DNA of 64,000 nt, from contig OY821751.1 of NCBI GenBank assembly GCA_963682055.1, positions 12,462,001 through 12,526,000 of the forward strand. Direction: 5' to 3'. This DNA comes from Primula veris (taxonomy: Eukaryota > Streptophyta > Magnoliopsida > Ericales > Primulaceae). Below the pieces are notes generated by a model that had not been told where the DNA came from, searched no databases, and was given only the letters and a program-made list of their open reading frames with translations. Shown here piece after piece: positions 34,289 to 45,455 of the stretch. How positions within the stretch are numbered: position 1 is the first letter of the stretch; each line of letters starts with the position of its first letter. The translations under genes were made by a program, and so were the position numbers.

Positions 34289-34429
34289 CTTAGATTAAGA
34301 GTAGCTTGTATTGATTTTTCTCTTGCAACTTATATAAAAGTATTCTTTATTTTGATTTCCTATCTGCTCTCTCTTTTTGACGAATATTCATGTCTCCTCC
34401 CCCCCCCCCCTTTTTTTTTTGTTTTATAG

Positions 34430-35077
34430 GCACCTGCTACTATGTCACACCAGGCTGGTTCTCCGGGCCTTGGTAGTCCGGGGCTAGGACCTACTGGTGC
34501 TGGCCGGGATGAGGCCTCATCTAGTGTGGCTAGTAAAGTGTATGCCAATTGGCTTTATATCGATCTGATGGGCAAGAAGGACAAACTGCATGCTCAATGT
34601 GCTCGACTTAAGGCAAAGTTGAAAACCCAAGCGGCGTCTTTTCGTGATTACGTTCGACGTGCCGAGCATGTTGTTGAAGTTTAGGAGCGCCGTTTAGACC
34701 GATATTGGCGTTTGAAGGACAATTACTTTGGGAAATTAAAGTCGTTGGTATCCCGAGCCAATGTGTTAGTGAAGTATTTCCGTGCGTCCCGAACTAGGTA
34801 TGATGCATCGGCGGCCATGACCGAAGTTCGTCAGCTTTCCTTGGACGATGGTCGCCGTAAGGAAGTGTCAGATGCTCACGAGATCGCAAAAGGAGCAGAG
34901 TTCTCAGCTTGGCTTGAGGTGATAAGATGTGTTGGTGCTCATACAACCAATTTTGACTCCCTTATTTCTAAGGAGCGTTTTGAGGGTGAGGATACCGATG
35001 AGGATACGGCGACGGATGATGAAGAGGTTTTGCTCGGTCAATTACCGTCGTGCTCTTCATGTAGTAGCTCTTCTTAG
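34430..35077 (+). pseudogene. Downstream antisense exon or gene (APATMSHQAGSP...) of Tat-like copy 1
   Basis: A strong 3' splice site, a long C/T tract ending TTTTATAG at 34,422-34,429, precedes APATMSHQAGSP. The second element has the same signal and APATLLHQAGSP at 57,786. The frame continues through HAQCARLKAKLKTQAASF, has TAG at 34,682, then YFGKLKSLVSRANVLVKYFR, AHEIAKGAEFSAWLEV and an acidic segment ending in SCSSCSSSS. It is about 215 residues with readthrough. It may be the last exon of the gene at 30,993, but the preceding 5' splice site is not clear. Helical; function unknown. Confidence 0.6.
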
Positions 35078-35282
35078 GCTATTTTCTTCTTGATTTTTCG
35101 AGCATTGTTTCCTCCGTAATGCGGGCTAGTACTATTTGCTTTGTTTCTTTATTCATGTATTGGATCTTTTCATTGTCGTGCTGATATTTCATCTATTGGA
35201 TTGATTTTCCTTTGTTGCCTCCGTAATGCGGGCTTGAACTATTCAATACGCTTGTTTGACTCTTGCAGACTGGATGAATTGC

Positions 35283-36480
35283 TACCTGCATATGTGCCTC
35301 CGGTTCGTTGAAGGACTTGGTAGGCTTCTTTTTTCTTTTACTTATACATGCCTTTTGTTCGTCGAAGGACTTGTTTGGGACTTGAACCCTGGGGCCTCCG
35401 GTTCGTTGGAGGACTTGTGTTATACATGCCTCCGGTTCGTTTGAGGACTTATGGGCCTCTTAGTCATGCCTTCTGTTCGTCGAAGGACTTATTCTTATAC
35501 ATGCCTCCGGTACGTTGGAGGACTTGTGGGCCTCTTAGTTATGCCTTCTGTTCGTCGAATGACTTATTCTTATACATGCCTCCAGTACGTTGGAGGACTT
35601 GTGGGGCCTCTTGGTCATGCCTTCTGTTCGTCGAAGGACTTATTCTTATACATGCCTCCGGTACGTTGGAGGACTTGTGGGCCTCTTAGTCATGCCTTCT
35701 GTTCGTCAAAGGACTTGTTCGGGACTGAAACCATGTTGCCTCCGGTTCGTTGGAGGATTTGTGGGCCTCTTAGTCATGTCTTCTGTTCGTCGAAGGACTT
35801 ATTCTTATACATGCCTCCGGTACGTTGGAGGACTTGTGGGCCCTTAGTCATGCCTTCTGTTCGTCGAAGGACTTATTCTTATACATGCCTCCGGTATGTT
35901 GGAGGACTTGTGAGCCTCTTGGTCATGCCTTCTATTCGTTGAAGGACTTATTCTTATACATGCCTCCGGTACGTTGGAGGACTTGTGGGCCTCTTAGTCA
36001 TGCCTTCTGTTCGTCAAAGGACTTATTCTTATACATGCCTCCGGTACGTTGGAGGACTTGTGGGCCTCTTAGTCATGCCTTCTATTCGTCGAAGGACTTA
36101 TTCTTATACATACCTCCGGTACGTTGGAGGACTTGTGGGCCTCTTAGTCATGCCTTCTGTTCGTCTAATGACTTATTCTTATACATGCCTCCGGTACATT
36201 GGAGGACTTGTGAGCCTCTTAGTCATGCCTTCTGTTTGTCGAAGGAATTATTCTTATACATGCCTCCGGTACGTTGGAGGACTTGTGGGCCTCTTAGTCA
36301 TGCCTTCTGTTCGTCGAAGGAATTATTCTTATACATGCCTCCGGTACGTTGGAGGACTTGTGGGCCTCTTAGTCATGCCTTTTGTTCGTCGAAGGACTTG
36401 TTCGGGACTTAAACCATGTTGCCTCCGGTTCGTTGGAGGACTTTTTTTTATACATGCCTCCGGTTCGTTGGAGGACTTGG
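35283..36480. repeat. 75 bp tandem array with hairpin-forming half units
   Basis: The unit is CATGCCTCCGGTACGTTGGA plus GGACTTGTGGGCCTCTTAGT, followed by CATGCCTTCTGTTCGTCGAA plus GGACTTATTCTTATA. It is therefore a dimer of two related halves of about 37 bp. Roughly fifteen dimers are present, with a few variants (TTCGGGACTTAAACCATGTT at three places). As 75 is divisible by three, several frames stay open, which explains the long repetitive frames here. The array lies between the pol end and the antisense genes, where tandem repeats are common in Tat elements. The second element keeps a single unit near 56,820-56,870. Confidence 0.92.
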
Positions 36481-36578
36481 TTCTTGTACTCAAGCGCAAT
36501 AACAAAACACTTTATTTAGTCAAAAGATAATGTTATTAGAAAGCAAAGGTAAGGTATTACATGTAATAGTAAGCTAGT

Positions 36579-39500
36579 TTACACGTAGTACTTCTTAAGA
36601 TTAGCTACGTTCCAAGAATTCTTCTCTCCTTTGCTATTGTCAAACAAAACGCTTTTGATCTTGTAAGAAACCGGGCTCGTTCTTTTGACGATTTCGTATG
36701 GGCCTTCCTAGTTAGGACTCAGTTTGCCATGTATCTCGTTTCTGGTATAGGCCGTTACTCGTTGTAGCACCAGTTCTCCTACCATGAATTCCTTGGAACT
36801 TTCACCCTCTTGTCAAAAGTTTGCTTGACGCTTTGTTGGTATTTTGCAAGGGTAAGGGTCGCTCTCTCCCATTTTTCGTCTAACATGTCGAGCTCTTCCC
36901 TCATTCTTTCTTCATTATTGCCTTGTTCGACTAGAGATGTTCGGAGCGTGGGTAGACCGATTTCCGTTGGTATGACGGCCTCGACGCCGTATGCTAGGCT
37001 GAATGGGGTTTCCTTTGTGCCAGTCTTCGGCGTAGTTCGGCATGACCATAAGACGTTGAGTAGCCTCTCAGGCCATCTCCTATTTGCTTGTTCTAGGGTT
37101 GTCTTAATACCATCTAGGATAGTTCGGTTCGATACCTCGGCTTGGCCGTTACCCTGTGGGTATGTTGGAGTGGGATTTGGTGATATCCCGAGTATGCATC
37201 GATGAAGGTCATCCGTTCTGCTCCTGCTGTTGCATCCACCAGTTGATCAATCCTCGGAAGGGGGAATGGGTCCTTCGGGAAGGCTTTGTTCAGGTTGGTG
37301 AAGTCTATACTCTTTCCTTCCCATTCTTCTTAGGGATGACCACTGGATTGGAGAGCCACTTCGGGTAGAACACCTCCCTTATAGCGCCGGCTTCTAACAA
37401 CTTTTAGACTTCTGCTATTATAGCCGCTCTGTGTTGGACAGATATTTTCCTGCTCCTCTGAGAGATTGGCTTTTACTCGGCGTTAACACTTAGGTGGTGG
37501 CATGCTGTCTTCGGGTCAAGGTCGGGCATGTCATTGGGGTTCCAGGAAAATTTGTCGATGTTATTGAAGAGGAAGGTTTCCAGCTCCTTGGATTCCTCTT
37601 CGGGAAGGTTCTCGCCAATGAGGAAGTAGTGTTCCTCGTCCATACCCGGGATACACACTTTCCGGAGCGTCTCTCCTACTTGTTCCTCGACAACCCTTTC
37701 AGCTCTGGCTATTTGGTCGACCAACATTTTCGTGCTGGTGGGTTGTTCGACGACGACTAGCTGTCTCTTAAGGGCCGCGGTAATGTCCTCGCAGCATCCC
37801 GAGTCCTCTTGACAGCCTCGGGCGGTCTCGATCACGCCCCTAGCATTCGGGTATTTCACATTCTGGTGGTATGTCGAAGGGATGGCTCGCATGGCGTGAA
37901 GCCATGGTCGGCCCAAGATCGCATTGTGGCCTGAATTGTCATTGACCACTAAGAATTCCATGGGGACTGACACGGATCCTATTGTAACACTTAAGACGAT
38001 CTTTCCCAATGGTTTAGTCGTCTCGGAGATGAACCCTATCAGTGTTACGTCGGTGGGCTGTAGATCTTACAGCCTGAGCTCTATCTTGTTGAAGAGCTCT
38101 TTGTACATGATGTCACAAGATGCTCCTTGGTCAACGAGCACTCTGCTGACCGTGTCAATGCCGATTTGGATGCGGAGGTTAATGGCGTCCCCGTGGGGGT
38201 ATATTACCCCTTCCTCATCGTGATCCGAGAAGGAAATTGGCGGGTGTCGTTGCGGCAGGCATTGTCTCTTGGAAGAGGAGGACGCCTGTGAAGCTTTGAC
38301 TACTTGGCCAAAATGCCCCAATTGACTTTGTTGGGATCGCTCTCCTCCCGTGGTCGTGGACCTTGACAAATGCACGATGTTGATCGTTTTGCCCTGTCGG
38401 TTGTCGGCTCCCTCGATGGCTAGCTGTTTGCCTTTGTTCCCAGCACCTTTGATAAATTTGTTGAGGTATCCCGCGTCACCCCACATGTTCATCTTCCACC
38501 GCAGATTTCGGCAGTGCTGGGTGAGGTGGTCGTGGTCCTTGTGATAGGCACAGAAGAGCTTGGAGTCTCTTAGATTAGGGGGGAAAGCAAAAGGGTCTGG
38601 TCAGGAATACCAACTTTCTCTGCATATATCCTTAAGGATGTCTTCGGCAGACAGGTTGAAAATGTATCGCAGCTCGACCGGTTCAAAGTTCCTCCGTCGT
38701 TCCCTTTCTTGGAAACGAATTTGGTGAGGCAGCTTGGTCGGCATTGGGTACGTGAGCTGGAGTGGTTTGTGTTTGGGTTCTCGGCGTCGCTCTACCCTTC
38801 TCTGGACCTCGGGACATGTATCCCATCTGGTCGGTTTGACTGCTTCCCCCCGATTGTTCTTTGCTTTCTTGCGATCCACCTGTGTTTCTCGGACCGACTC
38901 TCTTCTTGGCAGAGTTCGGTTAAGGAAGCGCATTTCCTCATTTTTATCGGTGAGGTGGGTACAATAGGCAAGAAGAGCGTCAGTGGTCGGGAAGGTCTTG
39001 CCGATGAACTTCCTTCTCGCCCAATAGCCGCTGGGGATGGAGTTTATGAAGTTTTGGATGGCGATGTTGTTGGCATACTATGGAATCTGGTTTGCTACGT
39101 TGATGAAGCGTATGCAGTAGTCGTTTAGCCTTTCATTTGGTAGCATCGCCATTTTCAGAAGGGTTTCAATGGTGAACTTCTTCTTCCGATGAGCAGCATA
39201 TCGGGTGGAGTATGTTCGGAGCAGCTCCGTCCAGCTTCCGATCGACCCCTGTGGTAGATTATGATACCACGTCGATGCTTCTTGTCCCAAGCTATTCTTG
39301 AAAATTTTGCACATGAGTGCAGTATCATCGCTCCATAGCTCCATCCTGGTCTTGTAGTGCCTCAGGTGGTCTATTGGGTAGCTTTTCCCATCATAGAGTC
39401 GGAACTCTGGGATGACAAACCCCACTGGGTTTCGGTACCGTGTTATCTGCTCGGTACACGGTGTTTCTTGGCATACGTCCCAAGCTTGTTGGAATGCTTC

Positions 39501-40433
39501 ATCATGTTATTGGTATTGGGGGGTGTATCCTCCCCCATAGGTGGGTGGTGGGTAATATTCGACCAGGACCTTGTTGTCGGTGTTTCTTCCATGGTTTGGG
39601 TTTGCGTCGAGGACATGTCCCCTATGTGGGCCGTGGTGGATGAACATTGGCGGGGTCGTTCGTGGGATATTTTCCCCTTGCTGGGGTATCCTTGTATCCT
39701 GTTGTCGGCCTGCCACGTCCATGGCGGCTCTATAAGTGGAATCTTCCACTTCGTTTCTTGGGTCCTTATTGGCGGTTTGATTTAGTGGTAGGGTGATACC
39801 TGCTGGTACCATTGCAGACATGCATGCTGCCAGCTGAGCTTGAAGCTGGGCATTGTATCCTTCAGTGGTCCTTGCCAATGCGACTGGGTTCCCTGCTTGA
39901 GGAACAATGGGTTGTAGTTCCACCGTGGATGGTGTAATTATCCGCGGTGGGAGGATTGATGGTCGGGCCGGATGTTCAGGTACATGGTCCTCGGGCATGC
40001 CATATTAGTGGGCCGAGATGTTGGAGGTATGGTGCTGGTCTCTCCTGGTCTCCTCGGGCTTGTTGGTATCGTTTGTTTGAAAACGAACCCGATGTGAACT
40101 GGAGTTGGCCAAGGAGGTAGGAAGATGAGTCCTAGAGCTTGGCCCTACGTTGTGGAGGCGACGGCTTACTGGTAATGATCGCCGTGCTCGCCTTGCCGCG
40201 GACAACTCTCTTTCTTCCTCTGAGTCCGTAGGGTTCTCGTCGATGAGTCCATCGATTTGAAGAGGTTGGTCAGTTTGGATGTTAGAGATGGTCGGTCTGG
40301 ATCCGACCTTGAGTGCCTCATATCGGTCGCGGATGGCGAGGAGTTTCGCTAACTTGTCTTGGCGGATTGGGACTTCTTGGTTAGTCGTTATGCCTACTTC
40401 CTCTGGATGGTTTTCTTCATTTGCGTTTGCCAT
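36579..40433 (-). pseudogene. Gag-pol remnant of Tat-like copy 1 (gag, protease, truncated RT fused to the integrase C-terminus)
   Basis: It starts MANANEENHPEEVG at 40,433. Retrotrans_gag follows at 39,425-39,078 (ASTWYHNLPQGSIGSW, KMAMLPNERLNDYCIRF). A zinc-knuckle-like CAYHKDHDHLTQHC lies near 38,540. The aspartic protease has LVDQGASCDIMY near 38,120 and AILGRPWLHA near 37,910. RT begins (LLEAGAIREV, SNPVVIPKKN, FIDAYSGYHQI near 37,190) and is cut. The frame then resumes in the integrase C-terminus (TYPQGNGQAEVSNRTI, WPERLLNVLWSCRTTPKTGT, GKLSPN, stop, EGPYEIVK) and ends at 36,579. The YxDD box of RT, all of RNase H and the integrase catalytic core are missing. At least eight in-frame stops and several frameshifts are present; some stops fit C-to-T decay. 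Confidence 0.88.
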
Positions 40434-40495
40434 TGTTGCTCGTCTGATAGAGTATGGGTGTTCGGCTTTAAAACTAGTTAGAAACTAGATAAAGT

Positions 40496-40510
40496 GTGGA
40501 GACAGCGCCA
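40496..40510 (-). promoter_or_regulatory. Primer binding site of Tat-like copy 1
   Basis: On the minus strand TGGCGCTGTCTCCAC starts two bases after the 5' LTR. The second element has TGGCGTCGTCTCTAG at the matching place. TGGCG starts fit tRNA sites used in the Tat lineage (an Asp-type tRNA would give TGGCGCCGTTGCCGG), but the match is only partial. Confidence 0.65.
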
Positions 40511-40512
40511 TT

Positions 40513-41089
40513 TGATAAAGCAATAACTTTGGTTGGTGGCGTTATACTTTTCAACGATAATATAATAAGTAAAAGATAGTAATTGTTGGACACTATTGTT
40601 CTTTCTTATTGATCGGTGTGATTCTTCTTCGGATTATAATTTCTTATTACACTTGTGCTCGGTATTACAACTTAATCTTGATCTTTATCTTGATCTTGGT
40701 CTTTATCTTGATCTTTGGTGCTCGGTATTCAATTGAGCTCGGATTGCTTTTTAGTGAGATAAGCTCTGACAGATTTCTCTCTTTTATCTTCTTCTCTCTA
40801 TATTTTTCAGAAAGATTTCAGGTCCCTTTTCCAGTGAAGGTACTGGGCTATTTATAGGCATTTATGCGTCATAGGATGTTTGACAAGTGTTTTCATCTCA
40901 TGAGTTCTCTCATGGGCTTTTCCTATGTGGGCCATCACTAATTGGGCTGAGGTATTTATTGTATAATTACCTGTCCTTAGTGTGGAACAGCATTGGGTAT
41001 AATACTTAAACATTGGATACCCTCTAACAATGTTTGGGTCAACTCATACCCGAATAGATATATTCGGGTCTAATTTTTGTTTTATATCA
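40513..41089 (-). repeat. 5' LTR of Tat-like copy 1
   Basis: This 577 bp repeat is the partner of 25,778-26,332. The likely TATA box is at plus 40,846-40,857 (GGCTATTTATAG). It ends at the target duplication ATTTG. The 82-codon plus-strand frame inside it also appears in the other LTR and is not a gene. Confidence 0.92.
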
Positions 41090-41094
41090 ATTTG

Positions 41095-41355
41095 CTTTAT
41101 TATTTATAGTCGTTCACAAAAAAATAAATTTGATCGGTGACAATATTAGAAAATATTAAAACATATTTGAGGCACACAATATATTTTCGTTATCGATCCA
41201 TGCAATGCACGGTCAGATTGGTAATTTAATTAATACTACTACTTGTTTATGTCATCCGACAAAATGTCCTTTTGTTTACAAAATAGAATATAAAAGTGGA
41301 AAATTTATAAATTAAGCAATATGAAATGCAGTTAATGTAACAATAGTGCATATAT
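41095..41355. other. Noncoding spacer between Tat-like copy 1 and the LARD LTR
   Basis: AT-rich DNA; it would have continued from 25,772 before the insertion. Nothing recognised. Confidence 0.4.
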
Positions 41356-41559
41356 TGTGTGCATATTAGCTAAGCATATATATGGAGAGATAACTATATA
41401 GACGAATAAAGATGAGTCTTATTCAATGGTAAGTGTCAATACAAAGACCCGTCGGCCTTTTTATAAAGAAGAGGTGAGAGAGTTTACAAGAAGTGAAACC
41501 CTAACTTGGGTCACATGTAAATCTTAAGAGTAGGGACCACTACAACAAAAATGCCCTTT

Positions 41560-41730
41560 TGCAGCGTGCAAAAACCCTATTCGCAGCGCACAACGCTGTG
41601 CTGCCAAAAACTGCCTATTAACAGCGCGTGTTGTGCGCTGTCAAAAACTGCCTATTAGTAGCTCACATGAATCGTTGTAAATGTTCTATAACAAGACGTT
41701 TTATGTGCTATCATACTAGCGCACACGCGT
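41560..41730. repeat. Left subterminal repeats of the CACTA element
   Basis: GCAGCGTGC, GCAGCGCACAACGCTG, ACAGCGCGTGTTGTGCGCTG and similar motifs occur in both orientations, with AAAAACTGCCTATTA between them. In En/Spm elements such motifs bind the element-encoded DNA-binding protein. Confidence 0.8.
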
Positions 41731-41747
41731 CACACGCATATACATAC

Positions 41748-41750
<3 letters not shown>

Positions 41751-41800
<50 letters not shown>
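41751..41800. repeat. TA microsatellite in the CACTA element
   Basis: About 20 TA dinucleotides in a row, preceded by TACATATA. Confidence 0.9.
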
Positions 41801-41801
<1 letters not shown>

Positions 41802-42633
41802 AAATGAAATGAAAACACAAACACTTTCAAATCTTCATAAATTAAAGTCCATTTCAATTTGAAACTCTCTTAAAAAAGAGTACATCCATAACACAAACCA
41901 AATTAAGCTTCAAAAGGTTCTGCAATTTACTACAAACCAAAATAAACTTCAAAACATAGTTTCGGAACAAAACACGGTCTTTGTCGAGTTTTAATAGAGC
42001 ACTTGTATATATAATGCGATTCTGGTTCAGAGACACTAAAAATTCATCAACCTGCATAGAAAACCCAAGAAACAAACAAACTTTAGGAGTCACGTACCAT
42101 CAAGCAAAAACACAAGAAAACCCTATCCTATGCGACATAAGAACGTCACTATAGATCGATATTATTATAGTCTTATCCCCAAAATAAGAAACTAAACTAA
42201 AAAGAATTTTAACACAACAACTCACTTGATACCTAATTGCCACTAGAACACAAATAACAACTAAATTTCAAGTCCAAAAGTAAGTTTCAATAATTCCAAA
42301 TTTTCAGTAATAGAAACTTGAAGAAAACAAAATCGAAAACTATTTTTGATACCAAAAGTACAATTGAAATTGAAAATAGCAACTGAAATGTCCAAATACT
42401 GAAATTAGGTTTAGAAATGCACTCTGAAAACAGTACTCAAACATCATAAATCATTAGTTCAACACTTATGATTTAGAGAAGAAAATCGAATATCACGTCA
42501 CAAGTACAACATTAAAATATGAAAAACTATGCAAACTAACCTTTTTCATATCAACAATTATGCTAAATAAACTAATTTAAAACTCAAGCAACCACATTTT
42601 ATAAACATGTATTACCTTCATAGAATCTATTAA
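41801..42633. other. CACTA 3' noncoding region
   Basis: AT-rich DNA between the subterminal repeats and the stop codon of the second gene. A 79-codon minus frame at 41,854-42,093 has no motif. Confidence 0.4.
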
Positions 42634-45455
42634 CTAATCGTCCAAGACGATTAGTTTGGGCCACCAAGCAACCGTGCTACTTAATGCTTCATCAAGGGTA
42701 GACATTTCCTCATTTGGTCGTATCAAGTCCACATTTTTCACAATGACATTGTCAACCCAAACTTTCCAGCATGATCGACCAAGAAGAATGTGATGAACCA
42801 TCGCTTTGGGATCTATGGACGCAATTCGTCCCTCAGCAACAACTATTCCATCACCATTATGGTGAAGTAGCTTACATGATGCATTCTCTAGAATAGTGTC
42901 GGGATTGTCGAGTCCCTGATTTGACTATATATAAGGAATACAAACATATAAATCCTCGAACCTGTGATGATAACTTAGTGATATAAATAGCACATTAGTT
43001 CAAGATAGTAACCACCAACTTGTTGTGTTGCCACAAATTCATTAACTTTACTCCCATTATTTTGATTGGCAACATTGTCATCATGACCAATATTAATGCT
43101 ATTCCCGGTACCACTAACTACACCGCCACTCGCTATCTGGTTTAACAAAGAAGAAAAATTCATAGAAATAGTAGTGTAAATGTAGGAATACTAGTGTACC
43201 ATTTTTTTTTTCATTTTTCTGCTTTTTACTAACCTGTTCTGGTTGTTTATTTTGAATCATTTCAAATAACGTGGCCAAAGTTTTTTGAATCTCCTGCACC
43301 GAGCCTTGAAGTTGTTTAACAGTTGCATTTTGTTGAATTTGTGCTCCAACTTGTGATGGCTTAACTCCAAAACCCACCCCATGAACTCTACCTCGAGGTT
43401 CCGGACCAAGTACATGGCTCAAGGCATCATCTCTGATATTAGTTGTATTTTGCAAATCGGGTGCGCATGCTAAAATCTCTTTCTGCAAATAATAGGGAAT
43501 GGGTAATTTAATGAAAGCATAACAAATGTAGAAAAATACTAACAATGTTTCTTACCACAACATTTATGAAGAAACAATTGTTGATAGAAAAATGTACAAG
43601 TGAGGTGACATTTACGCCCTATGAAACATTTATCAAATGATATTACTATTGTACCATAACTGATTACTTCTTGTTCTAGATGGTATTATTATTATACAAC
43701 AACTTAATTAGGACAATTCTTATTATTGCGCTAGTAAATTTTGGTACTTGCATGATATTTTAAGTTCTTCTATGTAGCTTTTTCCCTAAAAAATGACTTA
43801 TTATTTGTGAAAAGAAATTTCTTCCAGATCAATGAAATAAAACAGTGTCAAATAATTACATGGTTTCGAACGGCTTGCTTGGCAATCACCCAAAGAAATA
43901 CTTCTTTTACTTTTACTTTGAAATAAAGTTCTTTACTTTTTTACTTCCTGCACATTGCACTGTATTTTTACCCAATTTATAGAGTGAAATTTGTTATGAC
44001 CCCAAGTCCCAACATAATTTCATAAACATAGTATAGTAAATAAAAATTTTCTGTTTTACACGACTGGTTTCTTACCACAACACCTCGCGTACTAGGTTTT
44101 CCATTATTCTCATGAGCTTTCACCCACACTTTGAACCTTGAAACTATTGCATATGCGGTACTATTTTTCTTCTTGAGTTTCAAACAACACAAAATTAGAT
44201 AAAAATAGCGTTAGAAACCAAACTCAGTCATAAAACATAAAACGGAATACATAAAATGGAACCCAATAAGCTTATTTACCATCTCTTCAGCCAAGCGAGC
44301 ATAACCTTTTCGGCCCATTGTGTGTGGGTGATCCTGCTTCTGCCTCATTTCGATAAATTTCTGTCTCTTTTCCTGCATAACAAATCAAACATTAGCACAA
44401 ACAACTGCCAATTTAAAGTCACCAGTCATTTTTTCTATCTTTACCTTTGTGGGTTAGCTTGTTCAATCTCAATCGGCACAATATTCAAAAAGTGATTTGC
44501 TTAGTTATGCAACATCACCCAGCAATTTTAAGTCCTTTATCGCTGTTAAAACGCAATGTGTTCTAAAATACTACCGCATAACCCTCAATTACAGAATATC
44601 AAGAAAATAAAGGCATGTATATGATAAAAAATGATAATTTTTAAGTTGTCAATTTAAAAACTTATACTTACTTGAAATTCAGGAGACATTGTTTTTTCCA
44701 CAAGGATACCCCATTCTTTGGAGCTCATCATATCGGGATTTAAAAGGCCAAGGTTGCATGACGCGAAAGCGCCAATATTAACTTTTAGAATACTTGTTTG
44801 GAGTTTTGACCTCCCATCGCGCCATAATTTATTTAACCTTTGAAACACTGAATTTCTTTCACCATTCTCAAACTTAAATTTCATCTGTATATCAAGTTAG
44901 AATATAATTGAAAAGTTGCGGTAAATGAAACAAAAACAAAGAAACAAGTGAATAAGGATGAAGATTACCTGAACACAAGTCCATAATTTATCTTTAACTT
45001 CTTCAGATACATCATTCCATGTCTCTATTGAGTATGGAACAAATTCTTTAGTCATACAACCAAGAAAGGTTGATAATTCTACCGATTTTTTACCAATAGG
45101 TTGTCCAAATTCATTCCGGTCTACTTCTAGGGGCCCTTGTTGGTCAGTAGCCAATTTAAGCTTAGATGTGCCGCCCTTTTTTTTCCTATCAGTTGCTTCT
45201 TTATCGTGCAATTCATTCTCTAAATCAAATGAAGTATTGGAACCCATTTCAGACATTCCAATACTAGTGTTTCCCTGTAATGTAAGTATTAAAAAACATA
45301 GGTTAAAGACCGGAGAGAACTCAAGACAGGATAGTGGAAAAGGCTAAAACATAGTAAATTTCAATTTAATTGTTTTTTGATATGAATATAAAAATAAAAT
45401 TACCAAAGGAAGTTCATCCACAGCTGCTCTACTGCGTTTTTTGGCCAATGTGCTC
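42634..45455 (-). CDS. Second CACTA gene (Transposase_24 / TNP1-like), at least eight exons
   Basis: Exons read approximately as 45,455-45,402, 45,274-44,969, 44,884-44,672, 44,372-44,280, 44,175-44,076, 43,482-43,234, 43,136-about 43,021 and 42,915-42,634. The introns show GT/AG ends (GTAATC, GTAAGTATAAG, GTAAATAAG, GTAAGAAACC and others). Recognisable parts are YSIETWNDVSEEVKDKLW, the conserved SVFQRLNKLWRDGRSKL, then MSSKEWGILVEKTMSPEFQ, MGRKGYARLAEEM, a coiled coil (VKQLQGSVQEIQKTLATLF) and a C-terminal part ending STVAWWPKLIVLDD. Plant Ptta/En/Spm proteins have this order; TNP1-like proteins bind subterminal repeats. I saw no stop inside these exons, in contrast to the transposase gene upstream. 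Exon phases were not all checked, and a further 5' exon may exist. Confidence 0.75.

Larger units (their letters stand above)
25778..41089 (-). mobile_element. Ty3/gypsy Tat-like retrotransposon, copy 1, complete insertion with internal deletion
   Basis: Two long direct repeats (25,778-26,332 and 40,513-41,089) both start TGATAAAGC and end TATCA. ATTTG flanks the insertion on both sides (25,773-25,777 and 41,090-41,094). Gag and pol remnants read on the minus strand, so the 5' LTR is the right-hand one. Between the pol end (36,579) and the 3' LTR lie about 10 kb that hold a tandem array and a set of genes in the opposite orientation. This arrangement is known for the Tat lineage, including antisense extra reading frames with Transposase_28-like similarity. 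Gag-pol has many stops and a large RT-integrase deletion, so the element depends on others for movement. Confidence 0.92.

Noticed and set aside
35283..36480. CRISPR-like array
   Set aside because: The repeats are contiguous with no unique spacers, in a plant retrotransposon.
35348..36530. Long overlapping plus-strand frames with repeats such as YMPPVRWRTCGPLSHAFCSS
   Set aside because: They are produced by the 75 bp tandem array, whose period is a multiple of three; several frames are open at once and none has a homologue in copy 2.
37494..40488. Numerous plus-strand frames opposite gag-pol
   Set aside because: They are shadows of the minus-strand gag, protease and integrase, whose motifs are clear.
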